Positions 42,564 through 52,924 of a DNA stretch of 64,000 nucleotides are shown here, piece by piece. The stretch comes from Arion vulgaris. Taxonomy: Eukaryota > Mollusca > Gastropoda > Stylommatophora > Arionidae. The first letter of the stretch is position 1. Each line of letters starts with the position of its first letter. The translations under genes were made by a program, and so were the position numbers. The DNA lies in contig CM036755.1 of assembly GCA_020796225.1 (NCBI GenBank), positions 47,562,806 through 47,626,805 of the forward strand, given 5' to 3'. The notes beneath the pieces were generated by a model, which did not search any database, was not told the DNA's origin, and saw nothing but the letters and a program-made list of their open reading frames with translations.

Positions 42564-42952
42564 CAAAATGTGGCAGAGTAGTCGAGGAAGCTAGTGGTGC
42601 ATTTAGTATGACGACAAGCAGCATGACAATGGAGGTACTGGCGGTGACCAATGCACTACTCTGGCTAGAGTCACAAAACTACTCTCATGCGTACATTCTG
42701 AGTGACTCATTGAGTATGATCCGAAAGGTGAAGGCCGGTTTGGTGCGCAGGCAATGGACTGAATCACTGCAGGCGTCAACAATTTGCAGAATTACACTTG
42801 TCTTCGTTCCGGGGCACATGGGTGTCGTTGGCAATGAGAGAGCAGACAGACTGGCTGGCTCTGCCGCCATATCAGAGGGCCAGCCAATGGATAGAGCTGA
42901 CATCTTGAACGCCCTAATAGAGCTTAGCCGCAGAGAAGATCTTCATCTAAAT
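42564..42952 (+). pseudogene. LINE RNase H domain, 5'-truncated
   Basis: It starts KCGRVVEEASGAFSM, then TMEVLAVTNALLWLES (E of the active site), YILSDSLSMIRKVKAG (second Asp), and FVPGHMGVVGNERADRLAGS (last Asp and the GNERAD motif). The N-terminal strand with the first catalytic Asp (DGS) is missing, replaced by the ACT tract. RNase H domains of this type occur at the end of ORF2 in several non-LTR clades. The open 201-codon frame survives only by chance and runs into an inserted MITE. Confidence 0.9.
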
Positions 42953-43375
42953 CAGCGTTTCCCAAAGTGGGCAGTACAGCCCCCCCAGTGGGCGCTGAAG
43001 CGTTCTAAGGGGGTGTTCAGGCGATTGTGGGTCGGTGGCTCCTTAAAGAAGAAATTAATAATAAATATTTTTAAATAAATTATTTTTGTGATTTTTTTTA
43101 TTAAATAATCATTTAAAATTTGAATTCTGCATTTTAATTCATTTTATGTTCATCTTACACGATCTATTTTTTCATCAATTTTCTATTTCATGTATATAAC
43201 TATTTGAAATTTGATCATGTATGACATAAATATATATCAATTTTATATTTCAAAGTGAAAATAGAGCATGTATATATAAGTGTGGGGGCGTTGGCAGGCT
43301 GTTATAATGGGGAGGGGCGTTACACAGTTCATGTCGTGCAAAGGGCGGTGGGCCGAAAAAGTTTCGAAATCTATG
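42953..43375. mobile_element. hAT-like MITE (423 bp) inserted in the LINE
   Basis: Begins CAGCGTTTCCCAAAGTGGGC and ends TTTCGAAATCTATG, the reverse orientation of the copy at 30414. Flanks ATCTAAAT (42945-42952) and ATCTAAAC (43376-43383) agree at 7 of 8. The uninterrupted LINE copy at 36.9 kb shows the joined sequence, confirming the insertion point. Confidence 0.9.
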
Positions 43376-43383
43376 ATCTAAAC

Positions 43384-43587
43384 CAATCCACGTCAACTAC
43401 TAGATTGCGGGAACTGAGTTTGAAGATTGGTGTGGCAAGAAAAGAACGGTACAACAGGTATACGAGTAGGCTCATTAATCAAAATAGAACTGGTACGGTC
43501 AGTCGCTGGACGCTGTTGGAGATATTGCGAAGGAGATCGGAGCATCTATGGACATGTCCGGAGTGCAATGAAGATATTCCAAACTAA
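43384..43587 (+). pseudogene. LINE C-terminal segment after the MITE
   Basis: NQSTSTTRLRELSLKIGVAR, KERYNRYTSRLINQNRTGTV, SRWTLLEILRRRSEHLW and TCPECNEDIPN-stop. It continues the RNase H fragment at 42564-42952 and matches 36835-37110. Confidence 0.85.
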
Positions 43588-43650
43588 AACTGAACCCCTA
43601 CTACAATATAAAATACAATATTTGAATCACATTAAATGTAAAAGTGGTAT

Positions 43651-43681
<31 letters not shown>

Positions 43682-44442
43682 ATAATGGTTGGTATAGTTC
43701 AGGCGTGTGGTGCTATGATACGAGAAGTGGCATAGCATCACCGTAAGGTGCGCGTAAGCAGCGAACTAAATCACAATTGAAGTTATTTTAAGAAAAAAAA
43801 CCAAGGCGGATGTTTGGAAGGCTTGCATCTTACTGAGAAAATATACCGTACGGTTCTGGTATGGATCCAGGAAGACGACGTACGGGGACAACTAATACGA
43901 TGGTAGCAACAGGACATTTTGAACACGATGATTTAATCAGCAAAAAACTGGCTAGAAGTCGTGAGGTTGTTTTTTTTTTTCCCAAACGTGCTTCGGTGAG
44001 ATCTATATTCTGCAAAGACTATGTTACATGAAGATATGCGTGAGTGTGTGTGTGCGTGTGTGCGTGTGCATGTGTATAAGGGTAGTAGGGAGACGGGTTG
44101 GGGTGTTATTTTTAGAGTAAATATTGAGAGTTAGAACTAGATGACTGTGTTTATTAGCTTACATGGCTTGTTGGAGCTGTTGCCATAGAAGTTTAGTTTC
44201 GACAGCAGCAAGCTTAAGGATGATGTTGATGATGATGATGAGGAGGATGATGATGATGATGGCGATGATGGTGATTGTTGATTTTTCCTTCTTTGATTGT
44301 TACTATCCAGCATGGATACTTGCATATAGAAGAAAATGTAGAGAACAGAAGAGAGGTCGCTTTCAATCTCTAATTTCTTGACCATTTTCTCTTCGAGCTA
44401 ATTTTTTTATTTTGTGTATGTGTGTGTTTTCTCCATTCACAG
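43588..44442. other. Rest of KCNQ intron 2: microsatellites, otherwise unassigned
   Basis: (GA)n at 43651-43676, (GT)n at 44041-44075, and a (GAT)n tract at 44218-44275. A TG-rich run lies just before the exon 3 acceptor. No exon-like ORF. Confidence 0.6.
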
Positions 44443-44569
44443 GAGATATTTTTAGTGTGCTTCTTTGGTCTGGAGTATGCTATCCGCTTGTGGTCAGCAG
44501 GATGTCGCAGCAAATATATGGGCTTTCGTGGGAGGATACGCTTTGCAAGGAAGCCTATATCAATCATTG
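44443..44569 (+). CDS. KCNQ1: KCNQ1-type potassium channel, exon 3 (S2 and S2-S3 linker)
   Basis: The acceptor is TCTCCATTCACAG and the donor is G|GTCAGT. The exon encodes [20 protein letters not shown], then [20 protein letters not shown] and II. S2 keeps both acidic residues (E...E of [12 protein letters not shown]) and the Phe that form the charge-transfer centre in Kv channels. The basic RFARKPIS linker matches KCNQ1; the SKY-G-GR pattern fits KCNQ1 better than the KCNQ2-5 form (CCRYRGW). The length of 127 bp is as in human exon 3 from memory. Intron 2 before it is 2,688 bp. Confidence 0.96.
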
Positions 44570-44689
44570 GTCAGTATTTCTCTGTGTCTTTTATCTTGGC
44601 TTTGGAGTTTTTGTTGATATTTGTTTTTTTACTTTGCTCTTTTATTGTTTGTTAGATTTACCTGTTTGTTTTTGATCTTATAGTCTTGT

Positions 44690-44940
44690 TCTCCTTCGAA
44701 CGCTCCGTAGCGACCACCTGTTTGACCTCTCTTTGTGATGTCTGTAAGATCTGAGCATAAGAGCGATTGTACGTTGTGCCAGCTATGCGCCCACAAGTAG
44801 GTCAGAACTCCGGATTTGTGCGACGCATTTTATTTACTAGTGTAGCATCCCTAGTGCCAACATTATTCGCCTCTTACGACATGCATTGTAGGTTGCAATG
44901 GTACTATTCTCTGCTTCCCTTGCGGGCCCCGGCACCACAT
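44690..44940 (-). repeat. SINE-A copy in KCNQ intron 3
   Basis: Starts CTTCGAACGCTCCGTAGCGA and contains GAGCGATTGTACGTTGTGCC, TTTTATTTACTAG, CGACATGCATTGTAGG and CGGGCCCCGGCACCACA. It is nearly full length but has only a short CTT end. Confidence 0.85.
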
Positions 44941-45207
44941 GAGCGTAATGCTGTTTGCTAAAGCTCATGTGCATTTTCTAGCGGAGAGCAGATTGAAAAT
45001 GACGGCAAGGCTAGAATACTGCACAACCGAAGAACAACGTGCTGTTTTAAGAAAGTTGTTTTATTGGAAGGGAATGGGGGTGCTAAGGGCATGCTGGGAA
45101 GGATATTCCAAATGTTTCCTGTCTATTATGGAAGGTGTTTTCAAAAGCAATAACACTTAACGGGATAAATTTTCTCAAGGAAGTTCAAAAGTTGTTGGGG
45201 TTTTTTT

Positions 45208-45392
45208 TTCCGATCCAGAAGCACTTGCGCTTTCCGTTCTTCGGCTCGGTGCCATGGATATCGTAACCCTTCGGTTCGGTGCCACGAACTCCGTAAATCT
45301 GGAGAACCTATGGCTTTTCTGCCAGCCCGCGGAATTGAATCGGGCTCACAGGGGACTTGCCACCCGTCGTCCAACCCGCTATGAATACCAAC
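45208..45392 (-). repeat. SINE-D copy in KCNQ intron 3
   Basis: T-run then CCGATCCAGAAGCACTTGCG, GGCTCGGTGCCATGGATATC, CAGCCCGCGGAATTGAATCG. The head end near 45390 is degraded. Confidence 0.85.
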
Positions 45393-45408
45393 CTGGCTTC
45401 CCTGTACA

Positions 45409-45470
45409 CACACACACGCACGCACACACACACACACATGCAACACAGACGCATATATACACACACACAC
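45409..45470. repeat. (CA)n tract 36 bp upstream of the exon 4 acceptor
   Basis: ACACACACGCACGCACACAC-type run ending 36 bp before exon 4. CA repeats near splice sites bind hnRNP L in vertebrates; whether this matters here is unknown. Confidence 0.9.
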
Positions 45471-45506
45471 TTTGATATAACTTCTTGTATTTCATGGTAT
45501 CCACAG

Positions 45507-45585
45507 ATTTAATTGTTGTTGTAGCTTCGATATGTGTGTTCACTATTGGTTCTGAGGGGCAAGTGTTCGCAACCTCGGCCATCAG
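45507..45585 (+). CDS. KCNQ1: KCNQ1-type potassium channel, exon 4 (S3 and start of S4)
   Basis: Acceptor GGTATCCACAG; the codon split with exon 3 gives Asp, then LIVVVASICVFTIGSEGQVF and ATSAI, ending in AG that completes Arg after the next exon; donor GTAAGC. This is S3 with its conserved Asp, the short S3-S4 loop, and the first S4 arginine (ATSAIR). The 79-bp length matches human exon 4 as I recall it. The next exon should begin G-I-R-F-L-Q-I-L-R; I could not find it in the remaining 18 kb, so the gene continues off the window or the assembly breaks. Confidence 0.96.
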
Positions 45586-45639
45586 GTAAGCAATATCTCA
45601 ACTTCTACTGATCCTTTCTAATTCTTCTCTTCACCATTT

Positions 45640-45980
45640 ACTTCTTTATTATGGAAGTGGGGGGCGTAGTGTTCTTGTGTGTGCTTATTTTAAGGCACTT
45701 TGTAAGCTGATGTTCATTTTGATAAGGCTGTACTTGATGCCGTCATTCCATCTTTTGCGTGGTCTTCCTCTCGATTTGTACTCGTTATACTTTTTCTGTG
45801 TGGCTCTCTGTGGTAGGCGATACCAGGGCATTCTTGTCAGGTGTCCATATGTTGTTCTTAAAGGATTCATTTTCCCTTTTCCTTGCGGGTTTCACTCAAA
45901 TGCTTGTCTAGTGACAATCGACTGTGTCTTCTGGAGGGTATTCCCAACCCATCGTCATAATTTCTTCATAATTTCTCTTT
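45640..45980 (-). pseudogene. LINE ORF2 3' fragment (antisense)
   Basis: The minus strand reads HLTRMPWYRLPQRATQKKYN, EYKSRGRPRKRWNDGIK, a LINE tail. It overlaps at its right end with the family seen at 7195 and 47485 (TTTCACTCAAATGCTTGTCT). Confidence 0.75.
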
Positions 45981-46251
45981 CATAATTTTACTAAATGTCC
46001 GAGAACTTCAAAAATCTTCTCGCGAGCCACAGATCCCCCAATGCCGGCAGTAGTCGATTTATTCATAAATTCTCTAGCAGTGATCACGCATTTGTGATTT
46101 TAATCAATCTCAGACCTGGAGACAAAAAAACATCGAAATGAACATTTTAGAAATGAGTTATCTTGGTTACTGAAGATGATATTTACAAGATTGTGTTTGT
46201 TCGATTTTTGTTTTAGTTTCCAATTTTAGCGTTATGTTGTATGGATTCATT

Positions 46252-46416
46252 CAGTGGCGGCTTGTGATCATTTTAGGTGGTGGGGCCAGACAACGATTTT
46301 CGGAAAAATCATGGTTTTGGGTTGTTATATTTTAATTTATAAAAGAATAAATACAAGTTACACATTATTTGTGGTGGGGTCCGGCCCCAATGGCCCTTAG
46401 TGACGAGCCGCCACTG
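46252..46416. mobile_element. hAT-like MITE (165 bp), perfect 8-bp target duplication
   Basis: CAGTGGCGGCTTGTGA at the left and GAGCCGCCACTG at the right are inverted repeats. GATTCATT flanks it at 46244-46251 and 46417-46424 (8/8). It is a sister of 1320-1485 (GGTGGGGCCAGACA shared). Confidence 0.93.
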
Positions 46417-46479
46417 GATTCATTATTATTTAGTTGTTTGTGAAGTGTTGCCTACATTCGATATTTTCTTGTTTGTTTT

Positions 46480-46735
46480 CTTCTTCTCCCTCGAACGCTC
46501 CATATCAACCACTTGTTAACCACTGTGTGATGTGTATGTGATCTGAGCCTAAGAGTGATTGTACGTTGTGACGGTTGTGCGCCTACGAGTAGGCCCGCAC
46601 ATCCGATTTCTGCGACGCATATTTATTTAGTAGGGTAGCTTACCTTGGCCCCTCCCTGAGTCACCTCTTACGACATGCCTTGTAGGTCGCAGTAGTACTA
46701 TTCTTTGCCTCCCTTGAGGGCCTGGCACCACACGG
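46480..46735 (-). repeat. SINE-A copy inserted at the edge of a minisatellite
   Basis: CTTCTTCTCCCTCGAACGCT through GGGCCTGGCACCACACG. Left of it (46445-46475) is GCCTACATTCGATATTTTCT, one unit of the array that resumes at 46741, so the SINE separates the first unit from the rest. Confidence 0.85.
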
Positions 46736-46740
46736 ACGTC

Positions 46741-47075
46741 TTATTTATGAAATCTTCCCTAACATTGGATATTTTCTTTTATGAAATCTTCCTAACATTG
46801 GATATTTTCTTATTATAAATCTTCCTAACATTGGATATTTTCTTGTTTATGAAATCTTGCCTAACATTGATATTTTCTTTTATGAAATCTTCCTAACATT
46901 CGATATTTTCTTGTTTATGAAATCTTCCCAACATTGATATTTTCTTGTTTATGAAGTCTTGCCAACATTGATATTTTCTTGTTTATGAAATCTTACTAAC
47001 ATTCGATATTTTCTTAATTATGAAATCTTGCCAACATTGATATTTTCTTGTTTATGAAATCTTGCCTAACATTAT
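46741..47075. repeat. Minisatellite, about 36 bp x 9
   Basis: The unit is GAAATCTTGCCTAACATTGG plus ATATTTTCTTGTTTAT, with frequent 1-3 bp deletions that give lengths of 33-36. Confidence 0.9.
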
Positions 47076-47169
47076 TCTGGACTCAATTTTTTCTCTGGAG
47101 GAGTCATTTTGATATCGCGTTGGATATTTGTGTTGTTCATAATTTGTTAGATGAAGATCTCGTGACTAC

Positions 47170-47262
47170 AGATAATACTTTAAAGAAAGAGGCCAAGATA
47201 GAGAGAAGAGAAGAGAGAGAGAAAGAAAAAGAGAGAAGACGGGGAGAGAGAGAAAGCAACAG
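47170..47262. repeat. GA-rich low-complexity tract
   Basis: Purine-rich (AGAGAGAAGAGAAGAGAGAG) sequence between a minisatellite and a hammerhead-like element copy. Confidence 0.8.
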
Positions 47263-47274
47263 TTCTCGTCGCGT

Positions 47275-47385
47275 AAAAAGCACATGGCAAAACATGTAAA
47301 AATCGGAGTACGTAGTTTTATAATGTAAAAAACAAGTTACAACGACGTTTTGACCAAAAGGTCTTTATCAAGCAAATGAAACAGA
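47275..47385 (-). mobile_element. Hammerhead-like motif element, best hairpin copy
   Basis: The reverse complement contains GCTTGATAAAGACCTTTTGG then TCAAAACGTCG. The hairpin GACC-TTTT-GGTC is perfect between the two core strands. The GTAGTTTTATAATGTAAAAA flank parallels the other copies. Confidence 0.5.
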
Positions 47386-47484
47386 ACGAACGGAAATTAG
47401 ACTATGTTTACAGACACCAGACAACACAGACATCAAAAGGGAAGTAAAATGGAATATAAAAACACTACAAATGTAACCAATGAC

Positions 47485-47960
47485 TTGACTTATTTCTCTC
47501 TGCTTTACGTAGAGCATAGGGAATCAATTTCCTCAAGAAGATTTCGTCTCCATGTCTCTTTATGACGTTCCTTTTTCTGTTTTCCTTGCAGGTTCCACTC
47601 AAGTGCTTGTCTAGTGACACTCGACTGTGTCTTTCGTAGGGTATGCCCGCTCCATCACCATTTTCTCATCTTAACCTGGGTCCTCATGTGTTCCTGTTCG
47701 GTTCTTATCCCCAGGTCTTTGTTTTCCACTCTGTCATACCTTCTCAATCTGAGAATCCACCGAAGACATCCGTTGACAAAGGTCTTTAATCTTATTTTAT
47801 TTAACTTAGTGACTCACCATGTTCCCGAGCCATACAGCATCACAGATTTCAAATTTGTATTTACTAGTGACTGCCATGTTTCCGAGCCATACAGCATCAC
47901 AGATTTCACATTTGTATTTAACTATGCTGAGTTTCTGACCTCGCATCACGTTTCTTTTCT
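47485..47960 (-). pseudogene. LINE 3' fragment (antisense) with a local duplication
   Basis: Shares long words with 7195-7490 (GAGCATAGGG, TTCCTCAAGAAGA, CACTCGACTGTGTCTT). The phrase CCGAGCCATACAGCATCACA occurs at about 47826 and 47881, a 55-bp tandem duplication. The minus strand contains GSVMLYGSE-like words typical of an RT end. Confidence 0.7.
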
Positions 47961-48016
47961 TATCCCTGTTTCGCCATACAGCACACAGATTTCACATTTG
48001 AGTTGAATATCCTGAG

Positions 48017-48290
48017 CTTTCTTCTTCTTCTTCTTCTTCTTCTTCTTCAAACGCTATATATCGACCACTTGTTAAACCACTCGTTGTGATTTGTATGTGA
48101 TCCGAGCGATTATACGCTGTACCAATTGTGCGCCTACATGTAGGCCAACACATCCAATTTCTCCGACGCTTTTTATTTACTAGGGTAGCTGCTCTAGGTC
48201 CCTACCTCAGTCCCCTCTTACAACTTACCTTGTAGGTGGCAGTGCTACTATTCTTTGCTCCTTGTGAGCCCGGCAACACACGGGTGGTCT
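48017..48290 (-). repeat. SINE-A copy
   Basis: (CTT)n, then CTATATATCGACCACTTG, GCGCCTACATGTAGGCC, GACGCTTTTTATTTACTAGG and CCCGGCAACACACG. Near full length. Confidence 0.9.
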
Positions 48291-48330
48291 GACGTATAAG
48301 AAAGAACATAATCTCCATGGGCAGCATTAT

Positions 48331-48462
48331 CAATGGTCTTCAGGAACATGGGTACATACAATGGTCTTCAGGAACATGGGTACATACAATGGTCTCAGGG
48401 AACATGGGTACATACAATGGTCTTCAGGAACATGGGTACATACAATGGTCTTCAGGGAACAT
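48331..48462. repeat. Minisatellite, 28 bp x 4.5
   Basis: The unit is AATGGTCTTCAGGAACATGG plus GTACATAC. It starts about 40 bp after the end of a SINE-A. Confidence 0.95.
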
Positions 48463-48784
48463 CAATAAATGAGAAGAAAAACAAATACCTCCTTAATTCA
48501 AGCTACTGTGTTTCTTTGTGAACTGATACAACAATTTGTTGCGTTTATTTCTTTATGTCAGGATATCAACATCATTTTTCTTATTGTATCAATCGGTATT
48601 GAAAGTTGGAGGTCAGTATAATGATGATTAGGGTTAGAAGTATACAAAACGATGTCTGAAAACGTTGGAAAAGAAGAAAATGGTGATGATGATAATAACG
48701 ATGATAAAGGGAACATAGAAAATATCTTGATGATGATGATATACTGATGATATTATAATGCTGGTGATGAGGTGGTAAGAAGGG

Positions 48785-48930
48785 TCTGCCTGAACCAGGA
48801 CAGCGAAAGAAGGAGGCAAATAATGGAACAGATTTGGCAGAGATCACAATATAAAGAAGAGCTGAGGAGCTGCAGGAGAAGCAGAGATAGAAGACTTGAT
48901 GAGTTGGTTGAGGCCATGCCCAACCTGTAA
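48785..48930 (+). pseudogene. LINE ORF2 C-terminal fragment, much deleted
   Basis: Nucleotide words CAATATAAAGAAGAGCTG, GAGCTGCAGGAGA and TTGATGAGTTGGTTGAGG match the 101-bp unit at 37860, but with many single-base losses. Confidence 0.65.
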
Positions 48931-48959
48931 AAGCAAGAGAAGAGAGAGAGATGAGGGTG

Positions 48960-49085
48960 GTGTCGGCTACCTAGGTGCATAACTGACACAAGGTACAATC
49001 GCTCTTAGGCTCGAATCACATATAAAATCATACAGGGTAGCTAACAGGGGTCGATATGAAGCGTTGAAGAAGAAGAAGAAGAAGA
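48960..49085 (+). repeat. SINE-A fragment leading into a GAT microsatellite
   Basis: GCATAACTGACACAAGGTAC, TCGCTCTTAGGCTCGAATCA and a final (GAA)n. The GAA tail passes without a break into (GATGATGGT)n, suggesting that the SINE tail seeded the microsatellite. Confidence 0.75.
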
Positions 49086-49740
49086 ATGGTGATGATAATA
49101 ATGATGATGGTGATGATTACAATGGTGTGATGATGGTGGGGTGAAGATGATGGTGGTGATTATAATGGTGGTGATGATGGTGGGGTTGTGATGATGATGG
49201 TAGTGATTATAATGGTGGTGATGATGGTGGGGTTGTGATGATGATGGTGGTGATTATAATGGTGTGATGATGTGGTGGTGAAGATGATGGTGATGATTAC
49301 AATGGTGTGATGATGGTGGGGTGAAGATGATGGTGGTGATTATAATGGTGGTGATGATGGTGGGTTGGATGATGAGTGTGATAATGATGATGGTGGGGAT
49401 GATTATAATGGTGATGGTGATGGTGGTGATTATTATAATGGTGATGATGATGGTGGTGGTGATGATTATAATGGTGATGATGATGATGATGGTGGTGATG
49501 ATTATAATGATGGAGATGATGATGGTGGTGGTGATGTTGAGGATAATTATTATAATGGTGGTGATGATGATGACTGTAATAATGGTGGTGATGATGACAA
49601 CGAGGAATATAATGATTATTATATGGTGGAGATGATGCTGATTACGACGAGCATATTGATGGTGAAAATGATGATGATGACGATTTTAACGATGGGGATG
49701 ATGATGAAGATGATGATGTTGATGATAATGATTGTCTCTC
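49086..49740. repeat. (GATGGTGAT)n complex microsatellite with 60-90 bp higher repeats
   Basis: About 650 bp of GATGATGGTGATTATAATGG-type sequence. Phrases such as GATTATAATGGTGGTGATGA recur at longer intervals, so simple units are nested in longer ones. Met- and Asp-rich ORFs are spurious. Confidence 0.95.
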
Positions 49741-49852
49741 GTATTGTGGTTCACATGTGAGCACTGATTAATTTATTGCTAGTTTCTAGTCCTTGAACAA
49801 GCTAAACACAAGATGCTGAAAGCGTTTAAAATTACTATCAATAATTCATCCA

Positions 49853-50115
<263 letters not shown>

Positions 50116-50289
50116 TTAATAAACAATAATGATACCAGAAGCAGGTTACAATTATTGTGAGCTCAATTTTCGAATTTTAAAGTTAATGAATCAGATATAA
50201 AAAGCATGTTAGTTCACAATAATATCTTATCTTAACCACATTTGCGTAAGCGTCGGGGAGAGTTAGTTTTCTATCTTGTGCCAGGTGCG

Positions 50290-50870
50290 CTGCGCTTGAC
50301 GTTGTCAGTCCATGTTTTACAGGGACTCTGAGATGTTATCTATCCATCGTGTTCTTGGCCTGCCTCGTGCTCTGCGCCCTGAGCGTCGATTATTGTAGGC
50401 ACGTGATGGTAGTAAATGTGGATCCATTCTCATTAGATGGCCGAACCACTTGATCTTTGCTTCTCGATGTACTGTATGCATGGTATAGTACCAACGATGC
50501 TTCTGATATTCTCGTTTCTCACCAATGATGCTTCTAATATTCTCGTTTCTCACTCTATCTCTTATTGTATCGTTGACAGCTTTTCGTAGACATCTTATTT
50601 TCCATGTTCTAATCTTTCTTTCTTGTGTCTTAGTCAGCAGCCATGTTTGGCACTGATAGCAGAGAGTTGGAATAAATATGCAGTTTATCAGTTGTCGTTT
50701 GACTGCCATGTTAATGCTTGGATATTTTAATAGTGGTGACAGTTGGTATGTCACTGCGTTTGCCTTCTGATATCTAGTCTCGATTTCTCTGTCCATCTTT
50801 CCATCTGTTGTGAATATACTCCGAGATATTTGAATTCTGGAGTCTGTTGTATTTTACATTATTCACGTGT
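50290..50870 (-). pseudogene. LINE ORF2 C-terminal region, 159-codon open frame
   Basis: The minus frame 50317-50796 reads MDREIETRYQKANAVTYQLS, then LINCIFIPTLCYQCQTWLLT (RT thumb end), RKIRTWKIRCLRKAV, KIKWFGHLMRMDPHLLPSRA and RRARGRPRTRWIDNISESL. This is the longest intact LINE frame here and shows no stop across the block. It still lacks the RT catalytic domain and endonuclease. A small 29-bp duplication (TTCTCGTTTCTCACC) repeats NIRSI/EYQK. Confidence 0.9.
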
Positions 50871-50944
50871 ATATTTAGTTGACCTGTTGACCTACTTACT
50901 GTCATGTTTCATGATATTCTCAATAATAATCGTAATAATAATCA

Positions 50945-51310
50945 AGGTGCGTATCCTTTATAGGAAGTCGCTCTCTTTGCAGCGTATCTGAAATTCACTC
51001 TGTCTCTAGCCAGTTCACCCACTTCGTCGATGGTCATATTTATCGTTTCTTTACTAGATTGTAGTCATTTTCTTCTTGGTCTGCCTCTGCCTCCTGTGAC
51101 CCTGCCCTCTAATATTGTTCTCTCCAGGCCATCGTGACGCTTGATGTGACCAAAGTATCTAATTTTTCTGTATAGTATGTTGTTTATCAGCCAATTCTCT
51201 TTAACATTTAGTTCTTTCAGGACATCTATATTTTTTCTTTTTTCTGTCCATGATATTCGTAGAATCTTTCTGTAGCATTTAATAATAAGAATAGAAATAG
51301 TAATATTTTA
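50945..51310 (-). pseudogene. LINE ORF2 C-terminal fragment (antisense)
   Basis: The minus strand reads MLQKDSTNIMDRKKKNID, VLKELNVKENWLINNILYRK, IRYFGHIKRHDGLERTILEG, RGRPRRK, then a tail to KGYAP. It belongs to the YFGHIKRH family, also at 39030 and 54870. Confidence 0.85.
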
Positions 51311-51359
51311 TCTTTTCTGTCCATATTTCAGAATCTTCGTTTTAATAATAAGAATAAAA

Positions 51360-51880
51360 ATTTACTTTCAACCTGTTCCTTCACAGCTTCAGGATAAGAA
51401 GAGATTTCTAGAATGAGCCCTTTTGTTCGCTTTATAAATAATGTTTTTCATCGCCTCTGTTATCTCTGGAGTCCACCTTTTGCGTGGACGGCCTTTTTAT
51501 TTGTAACCACTATATCAAAGTACCATTGCTATTTCAGGTACACTGTCTGTTGGTAATCTGCTTACGTGACCGAACCATTTAATTTGTTGTTTCTTGATGA
51601 AGTCTAGTATTGATGTTGTATCCACTTTTTTCCTGATGTTTTCATTTCTAAACCGATCTCTTCTTGTTACACCCAGCATTCTGTGTACACACTTCATCTC
51701 TGTCGTGACTAGTTGTCTTCTATCATTTGATGTCAGCGTCCAGGTTCGGCACTGATAGCATATTGTGGGAGAAAGATTGTGTTGAACATTGTTCTTTTTG
51801 TGTTCATGTTGACATGTTTGCAATTTAAAATTGGAGCCATTTGTCCTATCATTTGATTTGCTTTGTTTCATTTGCGTTGG
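51360..51880 (-). pseudogene. LINE-A 3' end, copy 4, best preserved
   Basis: The 118-codon minus frame reads NNVQHNLSPTICYQCRTWTL, TSNDRRQLVTTEMKCVHRML, DRFRNENIRKKVDTTSILDF, IKKQQIKWFGHVSRLPTDS. The segment RRQLVTTEMKC is single here but triplicated at 3947-4110, so this copy shows the unexpanded state. Confidence 0.88.
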
Positions 51881-52033
51881 ACTGCATCAGTTATTCTTCC
51901 AAATCAACTTCCGGTCAAGATGACGAGGCAAGCTGGTTGCGAATTTCAGCCCGTCTCTAACCGAAGTCGATTTTCAGTTTTCTTTGAGGGGAATTTGTGG
52001 ATTCTAGCCTGAATGTGGTAGACTAGTGCATCG

Positions 52034-52287
52034 TGTGACCCATCTATGGAATTCTGAAGCCATTGCGACATACCTAGCAAGCCGATAGTGATATAATGTG
52101 ACCCATCTATGGAATTCTGAAGCCATTGCGACATACCTAGCAAGCCGATAGTGATATAATGTGACCCATCTATGGAATTCTGAAACCATTGCGACATACC
52201 TAGCAAGCCGATAGTGATATAATGTAACCCATCTATGGAATTCTGAAGCCATTGCGACATACCTAGCAAGCCGATAGTGATATAATC
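52034..52287. repeat. Minisatellite, 63 bp x 4
   Basis: The unit is TGTGACCCATCTATGGAATT, CTGAAGCCATTGCGACATAC, CTAGCAAGCCGATAGTGATA, TAA. Copies are almost identical. As 63 is 21 codons, two minus-strand frames stay open. Confidence 0.95.
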
Positions 52288-52343
52288 TAATCTGTTCTCG
52301 TAGAATTATGAAGATTATAGTAATAGTAATAAACGGTATAAAT

Positions 52344-52911
52344 CATAGATTCCCAAACTTTTTCGGTCCGACCGCCCACTTTGCACGACATAAACTTTGA
52401 ACGCCTCCCTCCACATTATAACAGTTTACCAACACCCCCCTCCCACATATATACATGCTCTATTTTCTCTTTGATATAGAGATAGATATATTTCTGTCAT
52501 ACATGGTCAATTTTCAAATAATTATATACATGAAATAGAAAATTGATATATATTTATGTCATACATGGTCAATTTTCAAATAATTATATACATGAAATAG
52601 AAAATTGATATATATTTATGTCATACATGGTCAATTTTCAAATGATTATATACATGAAATAGAAAATTGATGAAAAAATGGATCGTGTAAGACGGGCATA
52701 AGATGAAATAAAATGCAGAATTCACATTTTAAATGATTATTCAATCGCAAAATCACGAAAATAACATATTTTAAAATATGTATTAATAATCTCTTCTTGA
52801 AAGAACCATCGACCCTTAACCGCCTGAACACCCCCCAAATTCTTCTAAACCCACTATCACCACCCTAGAAACGCTTCAGCCCCACTGGGGACAGTACTTT
52901 GGGAAACGCTG
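52344..52911. mobile_element. hAT-like MITE (568 bp) with internal 61-bp triplication
   Basis: Same family and orientation as 30414-30885: it begins CATAGATTCCCAAAC and ends GGGAAACGCTG. The segment CATACATGGTCAATTTTCAA plus ATAATTATATACATGAAATA occurs three times at 52498-52640 and explains the extra length. The flanks (GTATAAAT and GTCTACGT) agree at only 5 of 8. Confidence 0.85.
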
Positions 52912-52924
52912 GTCTACGTGGTCT

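Noticed and set aside
42473..43078. A 201-codon gene with RNase H domain
   Set aside because: It runs from an ACT microsatellite through a truncated LINE RNase H into a MITE. It is a chance fusion, not a host RNase H.
50317..50796. A host gene encoding a 159-aa protein
   Set aside because: The RTRWIDNISESL and FGHLMRM blocks are typical of non-LTR retrotransposon C-termini; it is a LINE fragment.
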